64,000 bases of DNA from Pseudomonas citri. Lineage in GTDB: Bacteria; Pseudomonadota; Gammaproteobacteria; Pseudomonadales; Pseudomonadaceae. The translations under genes were made by a program, and so were the position numbers. Every line of letters begins with the position of its first letter. Positions within the stretch are counted from its first letter, which is position 1. The notes under the pieces are model-generated. The model did not search any database, was not told where the DNA came from, and was given only the letters and a program-made list of their open reading frames with translations. This document shows, piece by piece, positions 1 through 10,112 of the stretch. The DNA lies in NCBI RefSeq assembly GCF_025336485.1, contig NZ_JAODAB010000015.1, positions 1 through 64,000 of the forward strand, in the 5' to 3' direction.

Positions 1-27
1 TAGGTCATCGTCAAGATTAAATTCCGG

Positions 28-66
28 AACCCCTATCTGCTGACGCAGGTAGGGGTTTTGTTTTGC
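28..66 (+). terminator. Rho-independent terminator of an upstream gene
   Basis: A 13-bp stem (arms 28-40 and 45-57, one G-U pair) closes a TGAC loop and is followed by a T-rich tract to about 66. It would end a rightward transcript entering from the left edge and insulate recC. The gene it serves lies outside the window. Confidence 0.85.
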
Positions 67-171
67 CCGCAGGAAAGTTCTTACGACAAGCACGGACGGC
101 GTGAAGCTGTCACAGCCCCCCGACAGTGCTAAGGTTCGGCCCTAGCTTTTTGCATTTTCAAGGATGCCTCT

Positions 172-3100
172 ATGCCGGACGCGACGTCCCTCAGCCCTGC
201 TTTCATGGTGGTTCACGGCAACCGCCTGGATGAGTTGCGCAGTCTGGTAATCAGCTTGATGCGGCGTTATCCGCTGGCGCCTCTTGAAAATGAAATTGCG
301 CTGGTACAAAGCAACGGCATTGCCCAATGGCTCAAGCTGGCATTGGCCGAAGACCCGGAAGATGACGATACGGGCGGTTGCGGTATTGCCGCTGCCATCG
401 ATGTGCAACTGCCGGGTAGTTTCATGTGGCAGCTCTATCGAACGGTGCTTGGACGCGATGAAATTCCGGCCAAGTCCCTGCTCGACAAGGCGCCGCTGAC
501 GTGGCGACTGATGCGTCTGCTGCCGCAGTTGATCGAACAGCCGCACTTCGAGCCCCTACGGCGTTTCCTTATCCACGACACCGACTTGCGCAAGCGCTAC
601 CAGCTGTCCGAGCGCCTGGCAGACCTGTTCGACCAATATCAGGTGTATCGGGCTGACTGGCTTGAAGACTGGGCGCAAGGTCGACACCAGACAAGAACCG
701 TTCGAGGTGATGTCCAGCCGCTCGCGCCAGCCAATTGTTGGCAGGCTGAATTGTGGCGAGCCTTATTGCTGGACGTAGGTGAACAGGGCATGGCCCAAAG
801 CCGTGCGGGGGTTCACCAGCGCTACATCGAGCGCATCAACAGTCTGGATGTAGCGCCCAAAGGCCTGCCTGCACGGGTGATCGTTTTCGGCATTTCTTCA
901 TTGCCGGCCCAAGCCCTGGAGGCCTTGGCCGGTCTTTCACGGTTCAGCCAGGTCCTGCTGTGTGTCCATAATCCATGTCGTCACCATTGGGCGGATATCG
1001 TGGCCGACAAGGATCTGCTGCGTCATCAGTACAAGCGCCAGGCACGTAAGGCCGGCATGCCCCAGGTTCTTGATCCGCAAACCCTGCACCAGCATGCCCA
1101 TCCGCTATTGGCTGCCTGGGGCAAGCAAGGGCGCGACTACATCAACCTGCTCGACAGTTACGATGACCCCAAGAGTTATCGCTCGGTTTTTCGTGAGGGA
1201 CGAATCGACCTGTTCAGCGACGGGCAGCCCACGACGCTTCTCGGCCAGTTGCAGGATGACATCCTGGAACTGCGTCCCCTCAACGAAACCCGCGAACATT
1301 GGCCGGCCGTCGATACCGCGCGGGACGGGTCGATCCGCTTTCATGTCGCCCACAGTGCCCAGCGCGAAGTCGAGATTCTCCACGACCAGTTGCTGGCCCA
1401 CTTCAGTGCGGATCCGACGCTGCGCCCCCGGGACATCATTGTCATGGTCCCGGACATCGACAGCTATGCGCCGCATATCCGCGCCGTGTTCGGCCAGCTC
1501 GATAGAACCGATCCCCGCTTCATCCCATTCACCCTGACCGACCAGGGCCAACGCGGCCGCGACCCGCTGCTGATCGCCGTGGAACATCTGCTCAAGCTGC
1601 CGGACAGTCGTTTTGCCGTCAGCGAAGTGCTGGATTTGCTGGACGTCCCGGCGCTGCGCGAACGGTTCGACATCGATGAAGCCGACTTGCCGACGCTGCA
1701 TCGTTGGATAGAGGGCGCTGGCATTCGCTGGGGGATGAATGCTGAACATCGTGCCGGACTGGGATTGCCTGCCGAGCTTGAGCAGAACAGCTGGCGTTTC
1801 GGCCTGCGTCGCATGCTGCTGGGGTACGCCGTCGGCCGGTCGGACGCCTATGAGGGCATCGAGCCCTATGACGAAATTGGCGGCCTGGATGCGGCGTTGA
1901 TCGGTCCCCTGGTGGCTTTGCTGGATGCGCTGGACGTTGCTCATCAGGAGCTCAGCCGGCCGGCATCGGCGCAGCAATGGGGTGCGCGCCTGCACGACCT
2001 GATGCAACTGTTTTTCCAGGCGAGCAGCGAGCATGACGACTATCTGCTGGTCCAGCTCGAAGACCTGCGTGAAACCTGGTTGCAAACTTGTGAGTCGGTT
2101 GGCCTGCACGATGAGTTGCCGCTGACGGTGGTGCGAGAAGCCTGGCTGGCCGGGCTGGACCAAGGTCGATTGTCCCAGCGCTTTCTTGCCGGGGCGGTCA
2201 ATTTCTGCACCTTGATGCCGATGCGTGCGATTCCGTTCAAGCTGGTGTGCCTGCTGGGAATGAATGACGGTGACTACCCGCGCGCCCAGCCTCCGTTGGA
2301 TTTCGATCTCATGGGCAGCGACTATCGCCCTGGCGACCGTTCCCGACGTGAGGATGACCGCTATTTGCTGTTGGAGGCACTGCTTTCGGCGCGGGAAAAG
2401 CTGTACATCAGTTGGATCGGTCGCAGTATCCGCGACAACAGTGACCGCCCCGCATCGGTATTGATCGGTCAACTGAGGGATCACCTCGCCAGTGGGTGGC
2501 GGCTGATGGAAGATGGCGAAAGTCTTCTCGAGGCGCTCACCCAGGAGCATCCCCTGCAACCGTTCAGTGCCCGTTATTTTCACCAGGGCGATGAGCTGTT
2601 CAGCTATGCCCGCGAGTGGCGAATGCTTCATGGCGTCCAGGATTTAGCTGCAAAACCTCTGGTGCTGGAGCCTTACATCCAGGAAGAGCCCCTTGGTCTC
2701 GGACAATTGCAGGATTTCCTGCGCCACCCTGTCCGACATTTCTTCAGCCAGCGACTGAAAGTATTCTTCGAGACGGTCGAAGCCCCCCTGGCGGATGACG
2801 AACCCTTCGTCCTCGACGCCCTGCAACGCTACAGCCTGAGCGACAGCTTGCTCGAAGCTGCCTTGGTTCGCCTGGACCAGCCAGACTTTGCCCTGGCTGC
2901 CCACGCCAAGAGGCTCCAGAACAGCGGCCTTTTGCCGATGGCCGGTTTTGGAGAGTGCATGCAGCGTGAGTTGATCGAACCCTTGCCAGACTTGATCCAG
3001 CGTTACCAAGGGCTCCTGGCATCATGGCCGACACCGCTGACCAGCGCGTTGCCCGTCGGCCTGCAATTGCACGGCGTGAGTGTCGAAGGGTGGTTGAGCG

Positions 3101-3621
3101 GCCTGCATCAACGCGCCGATGGCACGCTCCTGGCCATCACCGCCATACCCAACAGCATTGGCTCCGCCAAAACCCGCAAGTGGCATCGCCTGATACGTCC
3201 CTGGGTCAATCATCTGGTCGCCTGTGCCAGCGGTCTGTCGCTGACGACGGCACTGGTGGCCAGCGATGACAGCTTGCTGTTGGCACCTTTTGATGAAGCG
3301 CCAGCGCGAAAGCTGCTTGGCGATCTGTTGCAGGCCTGGCAGGCCGGCATGCGCCAACCCCTACCGGTCGCGGTAAAGACGGCTTTCGCGTGGCTCGGCC
3401 AGAGTGAGCCGGACAAGGCAGAAGCGGCTGCTCGAAAAACCTATGAAGGCGATGGGCAGAACTCGGAAGGCGAGCGACGGGAAAGCCCGGCCCTGGCCCG
3501 ACAGTTTGCCGATTTCGATGCCTTGATGGCCGACGAAACGTTTCCCGATTGGTGCGACGCACTTTACCGGCCTCTGCTCGAAGCGCCCTGGCGTTCGGCG
3601 ATCCAGGAGGGGCGGCCATGA
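172..3621 (+). CDS. recC: RecBCD enzyme subunit RecC (exodeoxyribonuclease V gamma chain)
   Basis: The 1149-residue product matches RecC in size and sequence style. RecC is the scaffold of RecBCD; its inactive helicase-like domains split the DNA strands and scan for Chi during double-strand-break repair. The N-terminus begins with a family-typical segment containing VVHGNRLDELRSL at about residues 14-26, and MRAIPFKLVCLLGMNDGDYPR lies near residue 690 in the second helicase-like half. The ATG at 172 has an AAGGA-like ribosome site a few bases upstream. The last bases overlap the recB start as ATGA (3618-3621), so translation is probably coupled. I saw no frameshift. Order recC-recB-recD without an intervening ptrA is usual in Pseudomonas (known). 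Confidence 0.96.
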   Translation: MPDATSLSPAFMVVHGNRLDELRSLVISLMRRYPLAPLENEIALVQSNGIAQWLKLALAEDPEDDDTGGCGIAAAIDVQLPGSFMWQLYRTVLGRDEIPAKSLLDKAPLTWRLMRLLPQLIEQPHFEPLRRFLIHDTDLRKRYQLSERLADLFDQYQVYRADWLEDWAQGRHQTRTVRGDVQPLAPANCWQAELWRALLLDVGEQGMAQSRAGVHQRYIERINSLDVAPKGLPARVIVFGISSLPAQALEALAGLSRFSQVLLCVHNPCRHHWADIVADKDLLRHQYKRQARKAGMPQVLDPQTLHQHAHPLLAAWGKQGRDYINLLDSYDDPKSYRSVFREGRIDLFSDGQPTTLLGQLQDDILELRPLNETREHWPAVDTARDGSIRFHVAHSAQREVEILHDQLLAHFSADPTLRPRDIIVMVPDIDSYAPHIRAVFGQLDRTDPRFIPFTLTDQGQRGRDPLLIAVEHLLKLPDSRFAVSEVLDLLDVPALRERFDIDEADLPTLHRWIEGAGIRWGMNAEHRAGLGLPAELEQNSWRFGLRRMLLGYAVGRSDAYEGIEPYDEIGGLDAALIGPLVALLDALDVAHQELSRPASAQQWGARLHDLMQLFFQASSEHDDYLLVQLEDLRETWLQTCESVGLHDELPLTVVREAWLAGLDQGRLSQRFLAGAVNFCTLMPMRAIPFKLVCLLGMNDGDYPRAQPPLDFDLMGSDYRPGDRSRREDDRYLLLEALLSAREKLYISWIGRSIRDNSDRPASVLIGQLRDHLASGWRLMEDGESLLEALTQEHPLQPFSARYFHQGDELFSYAREWRMLHGVQDLAAKPLVLEPYIQEEPLGLGQLQDFLRHPVRHFFSQRLKVFFETVEAPLADDEPFVLDALQRYSLSDSLLEAALVRLDQPDFALAAHAKRLQNSGLLPMAGFGECMQRELIEPLPDLIQRYQGLLASWPTPLTSALPVGLQLHGVSVEGWLSGLHQRADGTLLAITAIPNSIGSAKTRKWHRLIRPWVNHLVACASGLSLTTALVASDDSLLLAPFDEAPARKLLGDLLQAWQAGMRQPLPVAVKTAFAWLGQSEPDKAEAAARKTYEGDGQNSEGERRESPALARQFADFDALMADETFPDWCDALYRPLLEAPWRSAIQEGRP

Positions 3622-6600
3622 GTCAGCAGGCACCTTTGGCCCTGGCGTTCCCGCTGCGGGGCAGTCAGTTGATCGAGGCCAGCGCCGGTACGGGCAAGAC
3701 CTTTACCATCTCGGCACTTTACCTGCGTCTGGTGCTCGGACACGGCGGTCCGGCAACCGGGTTCGGTCGTGAGCTGCTTCCGCCACAAATTCTGGTAGTG
3801 ACCTTTACCGACGCCGCGACCAAGGAATTGCGCGAGCGTATCCGCACGCGCCTTGCCGAAGCCGCGCGGTTCTTTCGAGACGAGATCCCCGCCCCGGATC
3901 CATTACTCGCCCAGTTGCGCGATGAGTTCGACGCACCGCAATGGCCGGGTTGCGCAAATCGCCTGGACGTCGCCGCGCAATGGATGGATGAGGCGGCCGT
4001 CTCGACCATCCACAGCTGGTGCCAGCGCATGTTGCGCGAACACGCGTTCGACAGCGGCAGCCTGTTTACCCAGACCCTGGAAACCGATCACAGCGATTTG
4101 CTCGGCGAGGTGTTGCGCGATTACTGGCGGTTGTTCTGCTATTCGATGCAAGGCGAGGCGCTCAATTGGGTGCGTACCCACTGGGGCGGGCCTGCTGCGC
4201 TGTTGCCACGGGTCAGGGGGTTGTTTTCCAGCGAGCACGACAACAGTGAAGGGCTCGAGCCCGCCGAACTCATTGCAACATCCCTGCAGGAGCGCAGTGC
4301 CGCTTTGCTCGATCTCAAGGCACCGTGGCGACAATGGGCTGTGGAGTTGCTTGAGATCTGCCAGCAAGGCGTCGCCAGCAAGTCTGTCGATGGGCGCAAG
4401 ATGCAGGCGCGCTACTTCGAGCCGTGGTTCCAGAAAATCACTGCCTGGGTGGAGGATGAAAGCCTTGAACTCCTGGACATCGGCACCGGGTTCACGCGAC
4501 TGACGCCCGAGGGCATGGCCGAAGCCTGGAAAGGCGAAGTGCCCGACCATCCCGGGTTGGACGCCATGGCCAGCCTCAAGGCCAGCCTGGAGGCGTTACC
4601 CACGCCGGATGCCGCCGTGTTGCAACATGCCGCGCAATGGGTCGGAGCGCGCTTCGAGGCCGAGAAGCGTCGCCGCGCGGAGATGGGCTTCGACGATATG
4701 TTGCTGCGTCTCGATGCGGCGTTGCAGGCCGACGGCGGAGAACGCCTGGCGAGCCTGATCCGTGAACAGTTTCCGGTGGCATTGATCGATGAATTCCAGG
4801 ACACCGACCCGGTTCAATACCGGATCTTCGAGAGCATCTACCGGATCGAAGACAACCATCCGGAGACCGGACTGTTCCTGATCGGTGACCCGAAACAGGC
4901 GATCTACGCGTTTCGCGGCGCCGACATCTACACCTACCTGCGGGCCCGTGAAGCCACCCGTGGCCGGCTGCATACGCTGGGGACGAACTTTCGCTCCAGC
5001 CATGCCATGGTCGAGGCCGTGAATCAGGTTTTCCAGAACGCCGAATCCCGCCCGAACGGGCGTGGGGCCTTCCTGTTTCGTGAACCATCGGGCGAGAACC
5101 CGGTGCCGTTCCTGCCGGTTGAATCCCAGGGGCGCAAGGAGTCGTTGTGCGTCGCGGGACAGGCCGTTGCGGCACTGAACATCTGGCACCTGCCGTCGGA
5201 CCAGCCGCTCTCCGGGGCGGTGTACCGACAATCCATGGCGGCGGCGTGCGCCAGTGAAATCACGGCGTTGCTCAACGCCGGACAGGCCGGGCACGCAGGC
5301 TTTGTCGTCGACGCGCAAACACTCCGGGGGCTGCAACCGGCGGACATCGCCATTCTGGTGCGCGATGGCAAAGAAGCCCAGGCCGTGCGGGACGAGTTGT
5401 CCGTACGGGGCGTGCGCAGTGTTTATCTTTCTGATAAAGATTCGGTCTTCGCTGCCCAGGAAGCGCGGGATTTGCTGACCTGGCTGCGGGCTTGCGCCGA
5501 GCCGGATGTCGAGCGCCCGCTGCGCGCGGCACTCGCCAGCATCACCTTGAACCTGCCTCTGAGCGAACTGGAACGTCTCAATCAGGATGAGCTGGCCTGG
5601 GAGGCGCGGGTCATGCAATTCCGTGGTTACCGCACCGTCTGGCGCACCCAAGGGGTGCTGCCGATGTTGCGGCGCCTGCTGCATGATTTCGAGTTGCCCC
5701 AGGCCCTGATGGCGCGCGGCGATGGTGAGCGGGTGCTGACCAACTTGCTGCACCTGTGCGAGTTGTTGCAGCAGGCGGCCGGGGAGCTGGATGGCGAGCA
5801 GGCCTTGATCCGGCATTTGTCCGAGCACCTGGCCTTGTCCGGGCAGGCGGGCGAAGAACAGATCCTGCGTCTGGAAAGCGATGAGCAATTGGTCAAGGTG
5901 GTCACGATCCACAAGTCCAAGGGGCTTGAATACCCGCTGGTCTTCCTGCCGTTCATCTGCGCGACCAAACCGGTGGATGGCAGTCGCTTGCCGTTGCATT
6001 ACCACGATGAGACGGGCAGGGCGCAGATCAGTCTCAAGCCCACCGCCGAATTGATTGCCAAGGCCGATGACGAGCGGCTGGCCGAGGACCTGCGGCTGCT
6101 CTACGTGGCGCTTACTCGCGCGCAACATGCGTGCTGGCTGGGTGTGGCGGACCTCAAGCGGGGCAACAACAGCCGCTCGATTCTTCACGTGTCCGCGCTG
6201 GGGTACCTGTTGGGCGGTGGCATGCCACTGGCCGAATCGGTGGAACTGGGACGCTGGCTGGATGACCTGCAACGCGGCAACACCGTCGTGGATTGCCGGC
6301 CAATGCCCGAGGCTACCGACGAGCATTACCGTCCCCCACGCGACGAAGCGGTGTTGCTCGAACCCTTGGTGCCCTTGCGAAAGGCCAGTGAGAACTGGTG
6401 GATTGCGTCCTACAGTGCGTTGCGCATTGGCGAGCGTCTGAGCGAAGGCAGTGATGCCGCACCGGAGAATCCGCAGGCGCAGAAGCTGTTCGACGATGAG
6501 CGGCTGGATCCGGATGCCCCGAGGGAAGTCATTGCCGGCGGCGATATCCACCGTTTTCCCCGTGGCCCTAACCCTGGCACGTTTCTGCATGGGCTCCTGG

Positions 6601-7304
6601 AGTGGGTCGCCGGAGAGGGTTTCTCCTCTTCGCCGGAGGACATCGAGGATGCCATCGCCCGGCGTTGCAACCGTCGGGGTTGGAAAGGCTGGATCACCAC
6701 CTTGAGCGACTGGTTGCAGCATCTGGTCAGGTTGCCCTTGCCCGTGGGCAGCGATCAGGTTCCGGTGGTACTGGGACAACTGAGCCAATTCCAGGCGGAG
6801 ATGGAGTTCTGGTTCGCCAGCCTTCGGGTCGACGTGCTCAAGCTCGACCAACTGGTCTGCCAGTTCACCCATGCTGGCGTTGCCCGGGTCGCGGCCGAGC
6901 CGGTCATGCTCAACGGTATGTTCAAGGGGTTCATCGATTTGACGTTCGAGCACGAAGGCCGTTTTTACGTGGCTGACTACAAGTCCAACTGGCTGGGCCC
7001 CGACGACCTGGCGTACACCCCGCAGGCCATGGAGCAGTCGATCCTGGACAATCGCTACGACCTGCAATACGTGCTGTACCTGCTGGCCCTGCATCGCCAG
7101 CTCAAGGCCCGGCTTCCCGACTATGACTACGACCGGCACGTGGGCGGCGCGTTGTATCTGTTTCTGCGCGGTACCCGTTCGGCCAGCCGGGGCGTGTACT
7201 TCACCAAGCCGCCACGGACATTGATCGAACAGTTGGATCGTCTGTTCCAGGGCGTGCCCGAACCCAAGCCCGAACCGGCCTGGGTACAGGGAGAATTGCT
7301 ATGA
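3618..7304 (+). CDS. recB: RecBCD enzyme subunit RecB (helicase/nuclease, beta chain)
   Basis: The product is 1228 residues when started at the ATG at 3618, which sits behind a perfect AGGAGG (3605-3610) and overlaps the recC stop. The open frame continues 23 codons upstream inside recC, but that segment is not RecB-like. A UvrD-type Walker A (EASAGTGKTFTIS) lies near residues 19-31, and a Walker B (ALIDEFQDTDPVQY) near residue 390. Later helicase motifs include TIHKSKGLEYPLVFLPF and LRLLYVALTRA. The C-terminal PD-(D/E)xK nuclease retains the VADYKSNW motif with Asp1120 and Lys1122. RecB is the slow 3'-5' helicase and the only nuclease of the complex. The stop overlaps recD by ATGA. Confidence 0.97.
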   Translation: MSQQAPLALAFPLRGSQLIEASAGTGKTFTISALYLRLVLGHGGPATGFGRELLPPQILVVTFTDAATKELRERIRTRLAEAARFFRDEIPAPDPLLAQLRDEFDAPQWPGCANRLDVAAQWMDEAAVSTIHSWCQRMLREHAFDSGSLFTQTLETDHSDLLGEVLRDYWRLFCYSMQGEALNWVRTHWGGPAALLPRVRGLFSSEHDNSEGLEPAELIATSLQERSAALLDLKAPWRQWAVELLEICQQGVASKSVDGRKMQARYFEPWFQKITAWVEDESLELLDIGTGFTRLTPEGMAEAWKGEVPDHPGLDAMASLKASLEALPTPDAAVLQHAAQWVGARFEAEKRRRAEMGFDDMLLRLDAALQADGGERLASLIREQFPVALIDEFQDTDPVQYRIFESIYRIEDNHPETGLFLIGDPKQAIYAFRGADIYTYLRAREATRGRLHTLGTNFRSSHAMVEAVNQVFQNAESRPNGRGAFLFREPSGENPVPFLPVESQGRKESLCVAGQAVAALNIWHLPSDQPLSGAVYRQSMAAACASEITALLNAGQAGHAGFVVDAQTLRGLQPADIAILVRDGKEAQAVRDELSVRGVRSVYLSDKDSVFAAQEARDLLTWLRACAEPDVERPLRAALASITLNLPLSELERLNQDELAWEARVMQFRGYRTVWRTQGVLPMLRRLLHDFELPQALMARGDGERVLTNLLHLCELLQQAAGELDGEQALIRHLSEHLALSGQAGEEQILRLESDEQLVKVVTIHKSKGLEYPLVFLPFICATKPVDGSRLPLHYHDETGRAQISLKPTAELIAKADDERLAEDLRLLYVALTRAQHACWLGVADLKRGNNSRSILHVSALGYLLGGGMPLAESVELGRWLDDLQRGNTVVDCRPMPEATDEHYRPPRDEAVLLEPLVPLRKASENWWIASYSALRIGERLSEGSDAAPENPQAQKLFDDERLDPDAPREVIAGGDIHRFPRGPNPGTFLHGLLEWVAGEGFSSSPEDIEDAIARRCNRRGWKGWITTLSDWLQHLVRLPLPVGSDQVPVVLGQLSQFQAEMEFWFASLRVDVLKLDQLVCQFTHAGVARVAAEPVMLNGMFKGFIDLTFEHEGRFYVADYKSNWLGPDDLAYTPQAMEQSILDNRYDLQYVLYLLALHRQLKARLPDYDYDRHVGGALYLFLRGTRSASRGVYFTKPPRTLIEQLDRLFQGVPEPKPEPAWVQGELL

Positions 7305-9397
7305 GCCGTTCTTTTGCCGATCTGCTGCCGCGCTCATCCGATGATGAGGGATTGCCTGACCTCGCGCCTTTGAGCCGTGCAGATGATCTTCTGCTGTTGC
7401 TGACGCGCTGGGTCGAGCGCGGTTGGTTGCGCGCCCTGGACAAGGCATTCGTCGCGTTCCTCCATGAACTGGCACCCGACGATGACCCATTGGTGCTGCT
7501 TGCCGCTGCCCTTACCAGCCATCAACTGGGTCATGGGCATGTTTGCCTGGACTTGTTCGAAACCCTCAAGGAGCCGGACTTCGCCCTGTCGCTGCCTCCC
7601 GAAGGAGATGTGCAGACGGGCGTGCTGCCCTCGCAGGTGCTGCGTACGCTGGACGGCGCCCATTGGTGCAAGGTATTGGCGTGCAGCCGCCTGGTGGCGC
7701 TGGCCGTCGATGGCAGCGAAGAGGCCCGGCAACGGCCTTTGGTGTTGTCCGGCAAGCGCCTTTATCTGCGCCGTTACTGGGCCTATGAACGACGGATCGA
7801 CGAGGCGTTGCGTCAACGGCTGGCCCAGCACGAAGCCACGCCTGGCGACTTGCGCGAGCGCTTGGACGCACTGTTCGGGCCTGCCAACGGCAAGGCCAAT
7901 GCGCCGATCGATTGGCAGAAACTGGCCTGTGCGCTGGCGACACGAGGGGCGTTCAGCATCATCACCGGCGGCCCGGGGACCGGCAAGACCACCACGGTGG
8001 TGCGCCTGTTGGCATTGCTCCAGGCGCCTGCCGTCGAGGCCGGCAAGCCGCTGCGGATTCGCCTGGCGGCTCCGACGGGCAAGGCGGCTGCGCGCCTGAC
8101 CGAGTCCATCAGCCAGCAGGTGCGGGGCCTCGACGTGGACGGCGCGGTACGCGAGCGAATTCCCTGTGAGGTGACCACGGTTCATCGCTTGTTGGGCAGC
8201 CGCCCCGGCACCCGGCATTTTCGCCATCATCGGGGCAATCGGTTGCCGCTCGATGTGCTGGTGGTCGACGAAGCGTCGATGATCGACCTGGAGATGATGG
8301 CCAATCTGCTGGATGCGCTGCCGACCCATGCGCGCCTGGTGTTGCTCGGGGACAAGGACCAGTTGGCCTCGGTAGAGGCCGGTGCGGTGCTGGGAGATTT
8401 GTGCCGGGATGCCGAGGAAGCGTGGTACAGCCCGCAGACCCGTGCCTGGCTCGAGTCGGTCAGCGGTGAAAACCTTTCGACCCGCGACTTGCAGCAAGAC
8501 CTCGACAGTGCCCATCCCCTGGCACAGCAAGTGGTCATGCTCAGGCATTCCCGGCGTTTTGGCGAGGGCAGCGGCATCGGTCAACTGGCCCGTCGGGTCA
8601 ATCAGCAGGAGCCCGAAAAGGCTCGTCAGTTGCTGGAGGAAGGGCAGTATGCCGATTTGTCTTCCTTGAAACTGACGAGTGAACACGACGCAAAACTGGA
8701 AAAACTGTTACTCGACGGCAAGCCAGAAGGGCCCCAGGGTTATCGGCATTACCTGAGCCTGCTGCGACAGCGCCGCCCGGCCATTTCCCGCCCATTGGAA
8801 GACCGTTGCTGGGTCGATTGGGCCCGGGACGTGCTGTCGGCCTTCGACGAATTCCAGTTGCTCTGCGCAGTGCGCAAAGGCCCGTGGGGTGTCGAAGGAC
8901 TGAATCAACGGATCACCGCCGCGCTGCTCAAGGCTCGGTTGATCGACAGCGATCAGCAGTGGTATGAAGGACGACCGGTGTTGATGACCCGTAACGACTA
9001 CGGGTTGGGGTTGATGAACGGCGACATTGGCATCGCCCTCAAGTTACCCGAGCGTCATGGGCCGGATGCCGGCAAACAGGTCCTGCGGGTGGCTTTTCCG
9101 CGCAACGATGGCCAGGGCGGGGTGCGGTTCGTGCTGCCCAGCCGCCTGAACGATGTAGAAACCGTATATGCCATGACGGTACATAAATCCCAGGGCTCGG
9201 AGTTCGCCCATACGGCTTTGATTCTCCCGGATGCGCTGAACCCCGTGCTGACCAAGGAATTGGTCTACACCGCCATTACCCGGGGCAAGCAGTGGTTCAG
9301 CCTGATCGAATCGAAGAACGGCGTGTTCGAGGAGGCGGTCCGGCGCAAGGTCAAGCGCCTGAGCGGATTGATGCTGGAGTTGGATCGCGATGACTGA
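7301..9397 (+). CDS. recD: RecBCD enzyme subunit RecD (5'-3' helicase, alpha chain)
   Basis: This 698-residue SF1B helicase has Walker A GGPGTGKTTTVVRLL at about residues 222-236, Walker B VLVVDEASMIDLEMM near residue 320 and the C-terminal AMTVHKSQGSEF motif near 626. It is the fast 5'-3' motor of RecBCD. The start ATG overlaps the recB stop, making recC-recB-recD one tightly coupled unit, consistent with equimolar subunits. Length is typical of Pseudomonas RecD (E. coli RecD is shorter). A 139-bp gap follows before the next gene. No terminator is obvious directly after recD. Confidence 0.96.
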   Translation: MSRSFADLLPRSSDDEGLPDLAPLSRADDLLLLLTRWVERGWLRALDKAFVAFLHELAPDDDPLVLLAAALTSHQLGHGHVCLDLFETLKEPDFALSLPPEGDVQTGVLPSQVLRTLDGAHWCKVLACSRLVALAVDGSEEARQRPLVLSGKRLYLRRYWAYERRIDEALRQRLAQHEATPGDLRERLDALFGPANGKANAPIDWQKLACALATRGAFSIITGGPGTGKTTTVVRLLALLQAPAVEAGKPLRIRLAAPTGKAAARLTESISQQVRGLDVDGAVRERIPCEVTTVHRLLGSRPGTRHFRHHRGNRLPLDVLVVDEASMIDLEMMANLLDALPTHARLVLLGDKDQLASVEAGAVLGDLCRDAEEAWYSPQTRAWLESVSGENLSTRDLQQDLDSAHPLAQQVVMLRHSRRFGEGSGIGQLARRVNQQEPEKARQLLEEGQYADLSSLKLTSEHDAKLEKLLLDGKPEGPQGYRHYLSLLRQRRPAISRPLEDRCWVDWARDVLSAFDEFQLLCAVRKGPWGVEGLNQRITAALLKARLIDSDQQWYEGRPVLMTRNDYGLGLMNGDIGIALKLPERHGPDAGKQVLRVAFPRNDGQGGVRFVLPSRLNDVETVYAMTVHKSQGSEFAHTALILPDALNPVLTKELVYTAITRGKQWFSLIESKNGVFEEAVRRKVKRLSGLMLELDRDD

Positions 9398-9536
9398 GCG
9401 ACTTACATCAGTGATTTCGCGCCGTAGAGCATGATTGTGACTGTTTTCTGTCAGAAATGTCCTTGGATGGCTGTCTCGCTGGCTTTTTGACACTGTGTTA
9501 TCGTTCTGTCACCTATCTTGTAACCAGAGATTTTCC

Positions 9537-10112
9537 ATGACAGCGGCTGTTCGGGGGAGCGTGCGCGGCAAGGACTGGAGGCATTTTCTGCTGGCCGGTC
9601 TCGTGTGGTTGCTGTCGCCGATGGTGGTGGCCGAGGACCCGGCTGCCGTCACTCGCGCCGAGCAGCGGGCCGAGGCGGTTACCCAGGTCGTGCTGGGCAT
9701 TCTCAGCTATGCCCGCTGGCCCGTGGAGCCTGCGCAGTTGCAACTGTGCATCATCGGGCCGACCCAATACACCGACGATCTGGTCAAGGGCACGACCCAG
9801 GCCACCGGTCGACCGGTGAGCGTCCAGCGATTGCTGGCCGATAACCCTGATATCGCTACCCAGTGCAATGCGGTCTACATCGGTCAACTGACCGACGAGG
9901 AGCGCAGTCATCTGTTTGCCTCCTTGGCCGGCAAGCCTGTCCTGAGCATCAGCGAAGGAGGCGACCCATGCACCGTGGGTAGCCTGTTCTGCCTGCGGGT
10001 CGGTGATGAACAGGTGTCGTTCGAGGTCAACCTCGATTCGGTCGCGCGCAGCGGTGTGCGCATCCATCCCAGTGTCTTGCAGCTTTCCCGTCGTCGGACC
10101 GCCGCACCATGA
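9537..10112 (+). CDS. yfiR: Periplasmic repressor YfiR of the diguanylate cyclase YfiN
   Basis: The YfiR family (DUF4154) product is 191 residues from the ATG at 9537; a GTG at 9495 would add 14 residues. With the ATG start, cysteines fall at 71, 110, 145 and 152, the positions I recall for the two disulfides of P. aeruginosa YfiR, which supports both the identity and the start. A signal peptide spans about residues 1-32 (hydrophobic 17-31, cleavage near VVA-ED). In the known system YfiR binds the periplasmic domain of YfiN and holds the cyclase inactive; envelope redox stress or sequestration by YfiB relieves it. A TTGACA hexamer at 9487-9492 could be part of the promoter, but no well-spaced -10 is clear. 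The gene overlaps yfiN by ATGA. Confidence 0.93.
   Translation: MTAAVRGSVRGKDWRHFLLAGLVWLLSPMVVAEDPAAVTRAEQRAEAVTQVVLGILSYARWPVEPAQLQLCIIGPTQYTDDLVKGTTQATGRPVSVQRLLADNPDIATQCNAVYIGQLTDEERSHLFASLAGKPVLSISEGGDPCTVGSLFCLRVGDEQVSFEVNLDSVARSGVRIHPSVLQLSRRRTAAP

Noticed and set aside
3549..3617. Longer RecB start inside recC
   Set aside because: The extra 23 residues do not look like RecB, and a perfect AGGAGG stands before the ATG at 3618.
4596..7139. 847-codon open frame on the minus strand across recB
   Set aside because: It is antisense to intact helicase and nuclease motifs of recB, has no recognisable domain, and such long shadows are common in high-GC genes.
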